Shown one piece after another: positions 49,450-60,100 of a stretch of 64,000 bases of DNA. The DNA comes from Strigamia acuminata (Eukaryota > Arthropoda > Chilopoda > Geophilomorpha > Linotaeniidae): the NCBI GenBank assembly GCA_949358305.1, contig OX442316.1, positions 4,402,001 through 4,466,000 of the forward strand. The letters run 5' to 3'. The translations under genes were made by a program, and so were the position numbers. Positions within the stretch are counted from its first letter, which is position 1; each line of letters opens with the position of its first letter. Below the pieces are notes generated by a model that did not search any database, was not told where the DNA came from, and saw only the letters and a list, made by a program, of their open reading frames with translations.

Positions 49450-49903
49450 CCGTGTTTACATGGTCACAGTTTTCTAGATAAGTGAATATTCGGATTTTAT
49501 TTATCTGGATAACCGTTTGCGTTTACATGACGTTAGTTTTCTGGTAAACGTGACGTCATAGAGAATTACCCATACTGCCCTTTGATTATCTGGAACAACA
49601 AAATGGCTGTTGATCCATTTCAGCCAAACAAATGAAATGGTGGTTAGGAAAGAGGTTTTTGCTCGAATCTTTGCAATGGTGCCTAATATGCAAATTCTGA
49701 TCCCAAAAATGGTGGTTTTAGCTGATTTCTCATTGATTTCACGGGTGTTTACATGCAGTTTTCAATGCGCAAAACGCCCAAAATTTAGTTTTCCAGATAA
49801 GTCTGTCTTTTCTAGAAAACTGATTTGTTTACATGATCAGTTTTCCAGAAAAGTAAAATTTGCATTTTTACTTATCCAGATAACTGGGTACATGTAAACA
49901 TGG
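49450..49903. mobile_element. 454-bp MITE with TA-flanked inverted ends
   Basis: The left end CCGTGTTTACATGGTCACAG and right end (minus strand) CCATGTTTACATGTACCCAG continue into shared TTTTCTAGATAAGT / TTATCTGGATAAGT blocks, giving imperfect ends of about 40 bp. TA flanks both sides. GTTTACATG recurs near 49511, 49746 and 49829. There is no transposase. The superfamily is uncertain. Confidence 0.75.
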
Positions 49904-50389
49904 TAAGTTAATAGCTACTCATATTTTGTTTTGTTTTAAAACAACATCGTCCTATCTCAAAACTTTTGGGTTTTTAAGCCTCCTAGTGAATAATGAACAA
50001 ATCCAGCTGAAGATTGGTGTAGTGTTTTCATAGCAACAGTGTATAATCGCAAGAATGGTTGTGAAAAAAAAGCAATTTCATTGTTCCGTCACCGTTCGTG
50101 GCTCCACGGCGGTTTGATATCGCCCCCAGCTCTTTTGCCGCGGCCAACTGTTTTGTGGTTTTTCCTCCTCCCAGTGTCGCCGCACACCAGCCTCGTTTAA
50201 AGGCCGCCGCCGTCTGCTTTGTTTCACCGACTGGACAGACGGGCTCATTTTAGAACATTCCTACAAAAATCGAGGCTTAAGCGAGTCAAACCAACGAAAA
50301 AACTGGCGGCGACTAAAAGTAAGAATATATAATATTGTTATTGTTATTGTTGTATGTGACATTATTTTGGTCGCTCCTACATGGAGCGA

Positions 50390-50540
50390 CCAATCCATAC
50401 ATCTTTGGCATAGAACTTAAAAATTGGGATACATGGAAGCAAAAGTGGCAGTTATATTTTAAAGCTGAAAAAAATCCAGATAGGGAACCAGATCAGCAGA
50501 CAGCCATTTTGTTACATGTGATTGCAACACCTTCAGTTTG
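50390..50540 (+). pseudogene. Ty3/gypsy gag fragment
   Basis: The frame encoding NWDTWKQKWQLYF ... QTAILLHVI matches the conserved start of gag in K02A2.6-like gypsy elements of arthropods. It breaks off directly before the P-element-like relic. No LTR or other gag domain is adjacent, so it is a relic. Confidence 0.6.
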
Positions 50541-50549
50541 CCAGATAAC

Positions 50550-52256
50550 AGATGTATGTTAAGCCACATGAAAATCAGACTACACTCGTACAGATTAGAG
50601 GAATACTTTCAGTCACAGTATGTACGCAGCAATAATGGTGTACATGGCTATGAACAGGTTAAGGCTTTATTCATTCAAAAAATGGATCAGTTATTTGATG
50701 CTTGTAATTCACGAGGCAGTAAGCACAAAAGAATGTTTAAACGTGCTGAGCAATTCAACTGACCACATCATTAAACTTTTTTATGAGACAATCAAATCAT
50801 TTGAGACCATAAGAATAATTGGATGTAAAAGTAAATCACTTCCCTGCATCTCTGGATGGATCCTCACTCTGAATTTATATTGCAATTATGGGATTACTTA
50901 AAACCTGTTGGTTTAAGTTTTTTAATGACTTACAGACTAAACCAAGACTGTTTGGAAAATAGTTTTTCTGTAATTAGAAATCGTGGTGGTTTTCAGGATC
51001 ATCCAGATGCACAGAAATTCCAATTTTCTCTTCGAAAAGTAATTATTACTTCACTTTTTACGGCCAACGATCGAAGTAATTGCCAAGCGGATTTTGACAA
51101 ATTTCTTTTAGGAATAGCAGAACTTGCTCAACTTAAGAATAATACCGATTTACCATGCAAAAAGCAAGCAAACCAAGACATCAGCAATTTAATTGAAAAT
51201 GATGAAGGTGCAGCCTTGGAATTAAACGAAAAGAATGCTATTATGTATATTGCAGGTTTTATTAGCAAGAAAGTGCTAAGTAATTGTTGTGTATTTATAC
51301 AACAATAAACAACCATTTTAAGGTTGTCTAGGAGGTTTTCCTAGGCAACCCTCCCATTTTTGCCATTATAATAAAACCAGTCTTGACTCCAAAATTATTC
51401 TGACAACATCGTTCCTCTACTGCGCTCTAAAGTGCAATACACCAAGTTTAGCTTTGCAAATCATCAGGCCTAATGTCAGCCAGTGGATCACATCCCAATA
51501 GACCTTCATGGTAGAATACTAATCCAATATTCTACAGCAGCGGTCGGCAACTGGCGGCCTGCGGTCCGGATCCGGCCCGCGGATGGTCGAAACATGGACC
51601 GCAGGTCGGCAACAGGCGGCCTGCGGTCCGGATCCGGCCCGCGGATGGTCGAAACATGGACCGCCAGATATTTTTTATATTTTTTTGGTATTTTTGTTGT
51701 TTTTTGGTGTTTTTTTTATCTTTTTGTTTTTTTTGTGGTGTTTTTGGTGTTTTTTGTGTTCTTTTTGTTTTGTTTGTTGTCTTTTTCTGGACCTCAAAAA
51801 AAATTTTCATTAGTATCCGGACCCCACTCAAAATTACTTGCCGACCCCTGTTCTACAGTAATCACATTTGTGCACCATGTAAAAATGCATTGACTTCACC
51901 AGACTCGAGCCTCAACAATGACAGCCAATTGCTAACATTTTTCAAGGATTATAAAGGTGAATCCAACATTGAGTGTCTTACCGTGCCATCTGTTACCCTA
52001 ACAAAAGCATTGGAAGAGACCACAGTTCTCTTTGGTAAGATACTACCCAAAATCATCATACAGGTTAACTGAATATGCTATTTTTTATGAATATTTCTCT
52101 TGGTTTAATGGATGCTGTGGAACATTAGACAATGTCTTAAATATTTTTTCGAATGTTAGATTATTTTCATATGTCAAATCTTTAAACAAGCAATTTGAAT
52201 TAGAAAAACTTGAGAAACAAAAATCTAGCAAATTAAAAAAATTAAATGCTAAATAA
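50550..52256 (+). pseudogene. P-element/THAP9-like transposase relic
   Basis: Broken frames cover the central and C-terminal part of a P-element-type transposase. The diagnostic block is TYRLNQDCLENSFSVIRNRG, followed by ALELNEKNAIMYIAGFISKK, both typical of THAP9/P-element relatives. Frames shift near 50560, 50760, 50890 and 52050, and the THAP DNA-binding domain is missing. A hAT MITE at 51538-51850 interrupts the C-terminal part. After the MITE the homologous frame resumes (AICAPCKNAL... and ...LFSYVKSLNKQFE), ending in a Lys-rich tail with stop. It cannot encode an active enzyme. Confidence 0.75.
51538..51850. mobile_element. hAT-type MITE nested in the P-element relic
   Basis: The ends CAGCGGTCGGCAA and TTGCCGACCCCTG are inverted repeats starting with CAG. 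TTCTACAG flanks both sides (51530-51537 and 51851-51858) as a perfect 8-bp target duplication. The first ~125 bp are a tandem duplication of a 62-bp head segment (GGTCGGCAAC... ACATGGACCG). The remaining interior is T-rich and noncoding. Confidence 0.9.
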
Positions 52257-52259
52257 TTA

Positions 52260-53050
52260 TAATTATAATTTATTAATTATTTATATTTATTTATATTTAT
52301 TTATTTTTAACTTGTTGTTACACATAGTAGTTGTTTTAATTTATTTATCACCATTAAAAAAAAAAATTTGAGGCTTTGAAAGCAACGAAATGCGATTTTG
52401 AAGGTGTAGGGAAATAAATGTCCGCTTGGCGCGCTGTTTTTCGCCGATCACGCGGAGAACAAACGATTTTGCAGAAGTGTCTCATCTGTGTATTCCTCTA
52501 ATCTGTGCACTCATAGGTTGTGAGGAGGCAGCTAAGGAAATTAAAAAATGGTAGAGTAAAAAAAAAATTTGCTTATTTGCTTGATTTTTTAAAATTGGTA
52601 CCATATTATTTAGAGGGTTAATCAGACCAAGGTATTTAAGGGGCGTGGCAATAAAAATCGCTTGTTGTGGTCAAAAAGTTGTTTAAAAAACGTTAAAAAT
52701 TGTACAATTGTAAATTAATAAAAAAAAAAAGTAAAAGAGAATTTTAATTGGTTTCGTTTGAACATATTTTAGTTTGAAAACCTAAAGGTAAACGCACAAA
52801 AATGTGAATTTTTCATCAATTTTTCGTCTAATTTTCGTTTTTGTTTCGTTCAAGGAACCCAGGGATGACCCTTGAGGTAGTAAATTAACACAAGTTTACC
52901 TCGAACAAGTTGGATTTTGTTTTGTCTGTAATCCCGTGTTTGTCTTTTAGCATTTCCTCAGTGTTGTCGTTTCGGAAACGAAAGGTTGGTTCCAAGTAAT
53001 TGTGTGAATTGGAGTTGTGGCAGTTGATTTTATTCGAGTTTTGTCGTTTG
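52260..53050. other. Noncoding gap before the candidate exon
   Basis: AT-rich. A short GC-richer patch at 52420-52560 could be a promoter or 5' UTR for the exon at 53054, but no TATA box or clear donor is visible. Confidence 0.3.
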
Positions 53051-53053
53051 CAG

Positions 53054-53194
53054 ATGGCCAGACAGGAAGAAATGTTGGAATTGGAGGAAGAAGCTTTTGG
53101 CGATGCGCGACAGCAGCAAATCATAAATCCAGCTCGTCTTCTAACAACTTGCTCAAACGAATCTTATATCCGAGACGAGGATGGATTGGAATTT
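53054..53194 (+). CDS. Candidate first coding exon of an unknown gene
   Basis: A TTTGCAG acceptor is followed immediately by ATGGCCAGACAGGAAGAAAT. The 47-codon frame begins MARQEEMLELEEEAFGDARQ, continues with NPARLLTTCSNESYIRDEDG and reaches a plausible donor at LEF|GTAATT. Composition and codon use look coding (charged, few rare codons) and GC is higher than around it. I do not recognise the protein. No continuing exon was found; the next 2 kb are transposon relics. It may be an orphaned exon or the start of a gene broken by insertions. Confidence 0.4.
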
Positions 53195-53379
53195 GTAATT
53201 GTTTATCAGAGGTGGACGAGGGTGGGGCAACTGGATTGAGTGAAAAATTATTCATTTATAATTTTTCATTTTAAATTATTCATTTTTGCCTTTAAAAATG
53301 GCATTTTTGACGTTTTCGATCGGTTTTTGCGTCTTAAAAAGACGGTTTTTGATCGTTTGTCTCATTAATTTGGCTGAAG

Positions 53380-53935
53380 CAGTCAAAATGCAGAGCAGCT
53401 GAACAATCTAAATCTCAAACAGCAGCAATGGCTATTACTGAAGAAGTTCATGTTTTAAGGAATACAAAACAGACAGATACTGTATAAATCAATAAATGGA
53501 AAAAACCAACTACTAATGCAAATAAGTTTTAAATGTGGTACATCACATGCATTTATGAATTGTTCTGCTTTTGGCAAAGCGTCTTATAAGCGTAAAAAGA
53601 AGAATCATTATGCAACTACCGGTATGTGCAAATAAAACAAACACAATGACTTCACACCGATAATTGTTGATAATTGCTTTAAAAAAAAATCATTTTCAAA
53701 ATTCAACCATTCCGAACCATTGGTCGTCGAGAAGTATTTAGAAGTACCAATCATCAAATAAAAAGGAAACCATGATTCCGCAAGACATCCAACAACATGC
53801 TTGGAATAAATTGGCGGCAGATTTCTTTAGCTACCAAGACAAATTGTATTTGTTTGTATAGTGGATTTGCTACACGTGGTGTACCAGTAGAGTTAATAAC
53901 AGATAATGAACCGCTAGTCAAGAAGGACAAAGGCG
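53380..53935 (+). pseudogene. Ty3/gypsy gag-pol relic
   Basis: Fragments include a gag zinc-knuckle remnant (CGTSHAFMNCSAFGK) near 53535-53600 and an integrase-core remnant near 53795-53905 (WNKLAADFF ... GVPVELITDNEP), as in K02A2.6-like elements. Protease, reverse transcriptase and RNase H are missing between them, and frames are broken. It is a decayed, internally deleted copy. Confidence 0.65.
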
Positions 53936-54764
53936 TAAAGATATTGAATTATTGTAATTTGGAAATTAAATCGGGGAAATTGGTGTCACCTCTGCCGCGC
54001 ACCCCACGCCTTGGTCGGCGAGACCGAAATCAATTTCTCGTACAAATGATTAATGACTTTGAATTTATTTTAGGCGTCAAACAGCTGTTTGTATATTCAG
54101 GATTCGTCACGTTTGGTCGTTCCAGTGCTACAACTCAAAGTTGCTACTGACATAACTGTCAGAACTGTACAGTACTTCAATCAGTCTGGCACTTTTAAGT
54201 AGTAGGGGCTAAAACTATGGAAAAGTAGGAATTATCTTAACCAAGAGACCACGAAGATGACTGGACAGAAAACCCTAAAAGATAAGCGCCATCACCACTT
54301 TTGCAGACATTATATCGCTTGTACTGTATTTGTTTAGAATCAATCAACAATCATGCGACTACCTTGGTTGGTGACCAAAGACAAATTGGACAAGAATTGT
54401 ACAATTGCTCTCGATTTTGGAACCTCGTTAGGCACAGTAGGTGCACAGAATCTGATTAAAACGTGAAATATCAAGCAAGAAAAATCAAACTAATATACCG
54501 GTATGTTGAAGCTAAAATAATGCAGAAGGAAAACTATGAAGAAATGGTACAAAAAATTAATTAAAAATAAACATAAATTGGAAATGTATTTTAGACTTGA
54601 CACTTAAGTATTATTGTGGAATAGAATATATATAGCCCAAATCACCAGAGCTCTCTTCCAGTTCCACTGAGACAAGTCAAGTCATCAGTTTAACCAAGAG
54701 GATTGGAGTCCAAGATTAAACAAAACAAACAAGAAACAAACATGAATTCTTGCCGCACATAGGC

Positions 54765-55095
54765 TTAAAACGGAATCCAGGAATGAAATTAGGCTTAAAA
54801 TAAAATCCAGAAATGAAAATAGGCTTAAAATGAAATCCAGAAATGAAATTAGGCTTAAAATGAAATCCAGAATTGAAATTAGGCTTAAAATGGAATCCAA
54901 AAATGAAATTAGGCTTAAAATGGAATCCAGAAATGAAAATAGGCTTAAAATGGAATCCAGAAATGAAATTAGGCTTAAAATGGAATTCAGAAATGAAATT
55001 AGGCTTAAAATGGAATCCAGAAATGAAATTAGGCTTAAAATGGAATCCAGAAATCAAATTAGGCTTAAAATGGAATCCAGAAATCAAATTTCGTA
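54765..55095. repeat. 30-bp minisatellite
   Basis: Eleven units of 30 bp with core AGGCTTAAAATGGAATCCAG followed by AAATGAAATT. Both strands give open frames across it because 30 is divisible by three; these are artefacts. Confidence 0.94.
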
Positions 55096-55099
55096 GGCT

Positions 55100-55690
55100 T
55101 AAAATGAATGAAATCAGGAATTATCAACTCGTATCAAACCATCTTAATCCATTTCCTTGGTTGTGCATCGATAGAATGCTGCATAAATACAGAGAGAAAA
55201 CGAATGGAATATTGTGAAAAATATCAACGGAGAGAAAAAACGAACAACTGCGCGAAATGGAAGGCAAAGCAGTAAGCACGACCAACAAAATCTTGCTGTT
55301 CACCTCGCCCGTGCAGATCGAAACGATTATTGTTTAGCATATCGTATTGTTTATGCATCGTCATAAAATGCACATCCACACACTCTTCTGTTGAACGACC
55401 AAAACATCATGGAAATGCACAAAACCACATTGGGTCGCTGCACTGGAATCTATTGACTTTTTTTTAAGTGACATCGATTCATTTCTTTTTCTAAAAGAAG
55501 GTTGAACAGATATAAAATCAAAACTTTCTCAATAACAATCATTTTTATTTACAGGTGATTTCATTTTCATTCTTATAGCAGAACCGTCATCATCAACATG
55601 ATATCCCCATCCACCAATCTTCTGCATCAAAACCCACAGCACCAATTAACAAGCCATAATTTTTGTTACATTTTTACATCAATTTCAACT
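55100..55690. other. Intergenic region between the minisatellite and the SOD 3' end
   Basis: No gene recognised. It probably includes the 3' UTR of the SOD gene on the minus strand. Confidence 0.4.
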
Positions 55691-55695
55691 CGTAA

Positions 55696-56616
55696 TTACA
55701 ATTCATCGTGGAATTTAACTCCTTTCCACCACGAGTCTAATCTAGCTACATTATTCCAATCGACAAGTTTCCACCAATCCTCTATATACTGATGCCGAAA
55801 ATTTTGATGTTTTAGATAATACGCATGCTCCCACACATCGATCACTAATATTGGGAACGAATTGTCAGTAAGCGGAGTGTCTTGATTCACACTTGTACTG
55901 ATCACGAGCTGCTCGTCACTCCTGTTACGACTTAGCCACACATAACCTGTTCAAAAATAATCAATATTTGTAGAAAATATACTCGGGAACATCTAGAAAT
56001 TCACCAGAACCGAATAAATTCAAAGCTTCGTTCGTAAACGTTTCCCTAAAGTCCATAAACGACGACCATTTTTCGTGAATTTCAGCCCCAATTGCTCCAG
56101 TTGGCAAACGATCCATATTCGTCGGGTTTGGCGACATGACAGCCCAGTATAAATTGTGATTTATATACCTAGAAATGGGAATATTTATATTTTATAATCA
56201 ATTTTTTAATTGGTCAATTAATTACTCACCCTCCGCCATTGTTTCTGATTGATTTTTGCCATTCGTTTGGGATCCGATTTACGTTACATAAAATATCGAT
56301 TAGAGAGATCCGTGACGCTTGTTTGTTCTGAAAAATGAAATTTTATCATTATTTTGATATATTTTTTTGTTAATTAATTAAATCTTACTATTTTTCTCCA
56401 TTCTGTCAAAGCTTTGTTTAGTTTATTCGTATAGACGGCGTGATGGCCGAAATAGTGTACTCTCACGGTGGCAGCATCGATATGCGGTTCTAGATCCTCG
56501 AATGTGTAATCTAGTGGAGGCAATTCATATTCTAGTACAGGCCTATCAATTCCGTAATAAGGTGGTGCTATTGCATTAATTTGTGCAGCGAAAAGTAGAA
56601 GTAAACATTGCTTCAT
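55696..56616 (-). CDS. Secreted manganese superoxide dismutase
   Basis: Four exons (56616-56389, 56327-56230, 56168-56005, 55946-55696) join in phase to 246 residues. It converts superoxide to oxygen and hydrogen peroxide. The N-terminal domain is LEYELPPLDYTFEDLEPHID, with the first ligand His in RVHYFGHH. The second ligand lies in GGYINHNLYW, and the last two in DVWEHAYYLKHQN. NQDTPL carries the Gln expected in Mn-type enzymes. The N-terminus (MKQCLLLLFAAQINAIAP) is a signal peptide rather than a mitochondrial presequence, so the product should be extracellular. Ligands are all present, but the usual second His of the first HH pair is Tyr, and the insert between helix 2 and the second ligand differs from canonical forms. 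The start codon is the only one giving the signal peptide and lies 555 bp from divergent NBR1. Confidence 0.9.
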
Positions 56617-57170
56617 GTTGGATCGATTTTATTTTACCCAGAAACCCTCGAGTTCCGTAGTTTAGTCATGAACAGATGTTTTCCTCATGATGTCATGTTC
56701 ATTTTGTTATTGTTTTCGTTGTTTTTATTTGGTTTAGAGGAAAGAGATTTTATTTTTCGAAAGAATAAAACGAATTTGGGGATTAACATAATAGTAATAA
56801 GAGCAATATGGGAAAATTTTGGGTGAGATTTTCTGGCGTTTCGAAAACCCGGTAAACGGAAATTTTTTTTTATTTTTTCTTCAAACATATTTTAATTTTT
56901 TTAAAAAAAGAACATGATCTGATAAGACGAATCAAACTTGAAAAACAGATAGCAGATAACCTGAATCTCATAGATAATGTTTGATAAACACACTTTGGAT
57001 TTGGTTGTGTGATTTTCTGGTTTTCCAACAACCGAGACTGATGTGTTTTTGTATGCAGAGCCCGGAAACCAAAACATAAACATTCAGGATTTCATCAGGT
57101 TACGCCAACTTGAAATCCCGCAAATTTGCTTTACATTTCGGGGCCGGGAGTCTAACGGCAAGATCGCACG
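56617..57170. promoter_or_regulatory. Divergent promoter region, SOD / NBR1
   Basis: A 554-bp gap between the start codons of two divergently transcribed genes. It is AT-rich near SOD and GC-richer just before NBR1 (57080-57170). No TATA box stands out. Confidence 0.4.
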
Positions 57171-60100
57171 ATGAAGTCTTCGAACGAGAAAACCGTTTCA
57201 CGACAGCGTCAAATTGCGCATTCCGACTTGAATCTGGCGATTGAAAATGGCCGTAACAGCAGGATTGAGTGCCATTGCTACGAACTGCCAACAACTCCAT
57301 CATGGATTCGCTTTGAAAACTTCGTAAGTTTAACCATACACGTCAACAAATTTAAAAACACACATCAAAATAAATTTAACAAATCAAATTAATTAAATCT
57401 GGAGTTATTCCGTTACTCGATGATATATTTTTTTTGTTTAAAAAAAAAAAAAAAAAAAAAATGAAACTGATCTGAAATGCGCAGTTTGTGTCAACGCAAA
57501 TAAACAGGTAAATCGACGAAGGAAGTAGTTCCCGGTCACAAATTACATAAATAAAAGATGAATAAGAGTTATTTGAATTTATTTGCTAGATAATTGTATT
57601 ATTATCTGATGTTTATCTTGATTTTTCTAGTTGCGCAGTACACTCCGCATACAAGATTTCAAAGTTACGTACAAGGACGAGGAGCGAGACGAGGTGACTG
57701 TGAGCAGCGATGAAGAGTTTTACGAACTGCTCAACGTTTACGATAAAATTAATAACAACGTTTTGTTGATTCGAGTCATCCCGACTAAGACACAGGAGAA
57801 ACAAGCTTTTCAGCATGTCTATCAGAAAGTGGAGTGTAATGACACACCGAGCGAGTATAAATTAGCGGAGGAAGAAAACCGAGTTAGCGATTCGTCGAAT
57901 ACATTTGCACCGGTGACTGATATCGATGCCATGCCTCTGAATATTGGATATGAGCAACTGGATGCTCAATTACCAACTACTTTGGGTTGTAGACCCAAGG
58001 AATCGAATCCAGCGCCCCCGGAATGGTTTTCAAATTACATGGAGAAGGTAATTCATCAAAAAATCAAATTTAAATTAATTATTTTCGATTGTTTTTCAAT
58101 GTTTTTGCATTATTTTGGGGTTTTTCGAATTTTTTTCAATTTTTTACACATTTTTTCACATTATTTTAATTTTTTACACATTTTTTTCGTTTTTTTTTTC
58201 AGTTTAAAGGCGACATGACGATTGAAATAACTAAAAAAGTAATGCACCGAATGCAGAAATTAATGGCCAGAAACGGATCCCCAGTTCTGAAACAAGAAGT
58301 AAATGTAAAATATTTAATTTTAAATTAAAAATATGTCTGAAAAAAATTTATTTTTAGGAAAACAAAGATCCCGAAAATGGAGACAAACTGAGTAAACCGG
58401 TCTCTAGCGTTGGTAAATCGCTGTAATAATAAATTCCAAACATTATTTTAATTTATTTGTACGTTTTAGTGCACGTGGGAGTGCGATGCGACAACTGCGA
58501 TCAAAATGTTATCGGAATTCGATACAGATGCGGGTAATTAATGAAAATTTCATCTAAAAATAAATCGTTTGTATTGATTACGGTTATTTGTGCATCAGGA
58601 ACTGTACGAAATACGACCTGTGCGAAATCTGCGAAACTTTCCCGGGAATCCACGACCCGCAGCACGTTTTCATCAAAATGCGTTACCCGAGTAAATTAGT
58701 GGGACTGCGTAGTAGAAAACACGGCAAAACCGGTCCTCTGTTGAAACATCTCGTCTACGACTACGACGTGGTCGTTTTCGACGGAAATTTGGACAAAACT
58801 AACCGATCGACCTGCTCCGGCGACGCACCGGCGCCAGATTTCACCGTTCAGTGGCGGGAGAAAAAGTTACTGAAGCGATTGGAGAAGCACGCGCATAAGT
58901 TGGAGAAATATCGCGAGAAACACCGTCAACGTTTTCTTGATCGGAATTTCAGCGAGACCGTGGGACGAAGAGTGACGTTGGCGACGAAGGAGGACGCTGT
59001 GCCCACCAGTTCGGAGGACTCGGGAATTGTTGACAAAAAGACGGCGTGCTTCAATCCGTTCTGGACTGAGTAAATGAATGAATGAAGTTATAATTCGAGT
59101 TTCTGGTTTAATTTATTTTATTTTGTATTTTTTTTATAGTTTGTTGGATGCGAAGTTTCTTAACGATGAAACCATACCCGATGGTGCAATCATGGCACCT
59201 GGATCTCATTTCACGAAACGTTGGCGGTTGTTAAATTCTGGAGAAATGCGATGGCCAGCGGATACAGTGGTGGGTATTAAATAAACGAAATTGTAAATGC
59301 AATTTAATGTGATTTATTCATTATTGAATGCATTTATGTACGTGAAAATGCATTTAATTGTGCGACGGAATGCGTTTAATTGCATTTATTCGCTATTAAA
59401 CGATTATTTTCAAGATAAATGTATTTATTTCACTGCTAAATACATTTTTTCATTGCTAAATGCATTTAATCGCATTTATGTCACTGTTAAATGCATTTGA
59501 TCTGGTTAATTTCACTGCTAAATGCATTTAAGCGGATTAATTTCACTGCTAAATGCATTTAATCGGATTAATTTCACTGCTAAATGCATTTAATTACATT
59601 AAGTTCACTGCTAAATGCATTTAATCGGATTAATTTCAATTCTAAATTCATTTAATTGCACTAATGTCACTGCTAAATGTATTTATTTCACTGCTAAATA
59701 CATTTATTTAACTGCTAAATGCATTTAATTGCACTAATGTCACTGCTAAATGCATTTATTTCACTGCTAAATACATTTATTTCACTGCTAAATACATTTA
59801 TTTCACTGCTAAATACATTTATTTCACTGCTAAATACATTAATCTTACTGCTAAATGCATTTAAGTGTCTATTTAGCCTTTCATTTATTTGAAATTTTGG
59901 TCTAAAAACACACATGAACATCCTCACTTAATCTTAATTATTGGCATTAATTTTCAATTATTATTTTGAATTGCAGTTGAAACTTATGAGTTCTACCTGC
60001 AACAAAGACGGTTTAAAACACAGCAAGAACCAAGTGTCCGTGCCGGCTCTTCTGCCTGGCGACGAGGGCATTGTAAGCGTCGACGTTGTGGCTCCCATTC

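Noticed and set aside
51532-51893. Frames of 99-138 codons across 51.5-51.9 kb
   Set aside because: They run through the hAT MITE and its T-rich interior.
54716-55217. Repeat proteins of 88-123 residues on both strands
   Set aside because: A 30-bp minisatellite keeps all frames open; sense and antisense frames are equally long.
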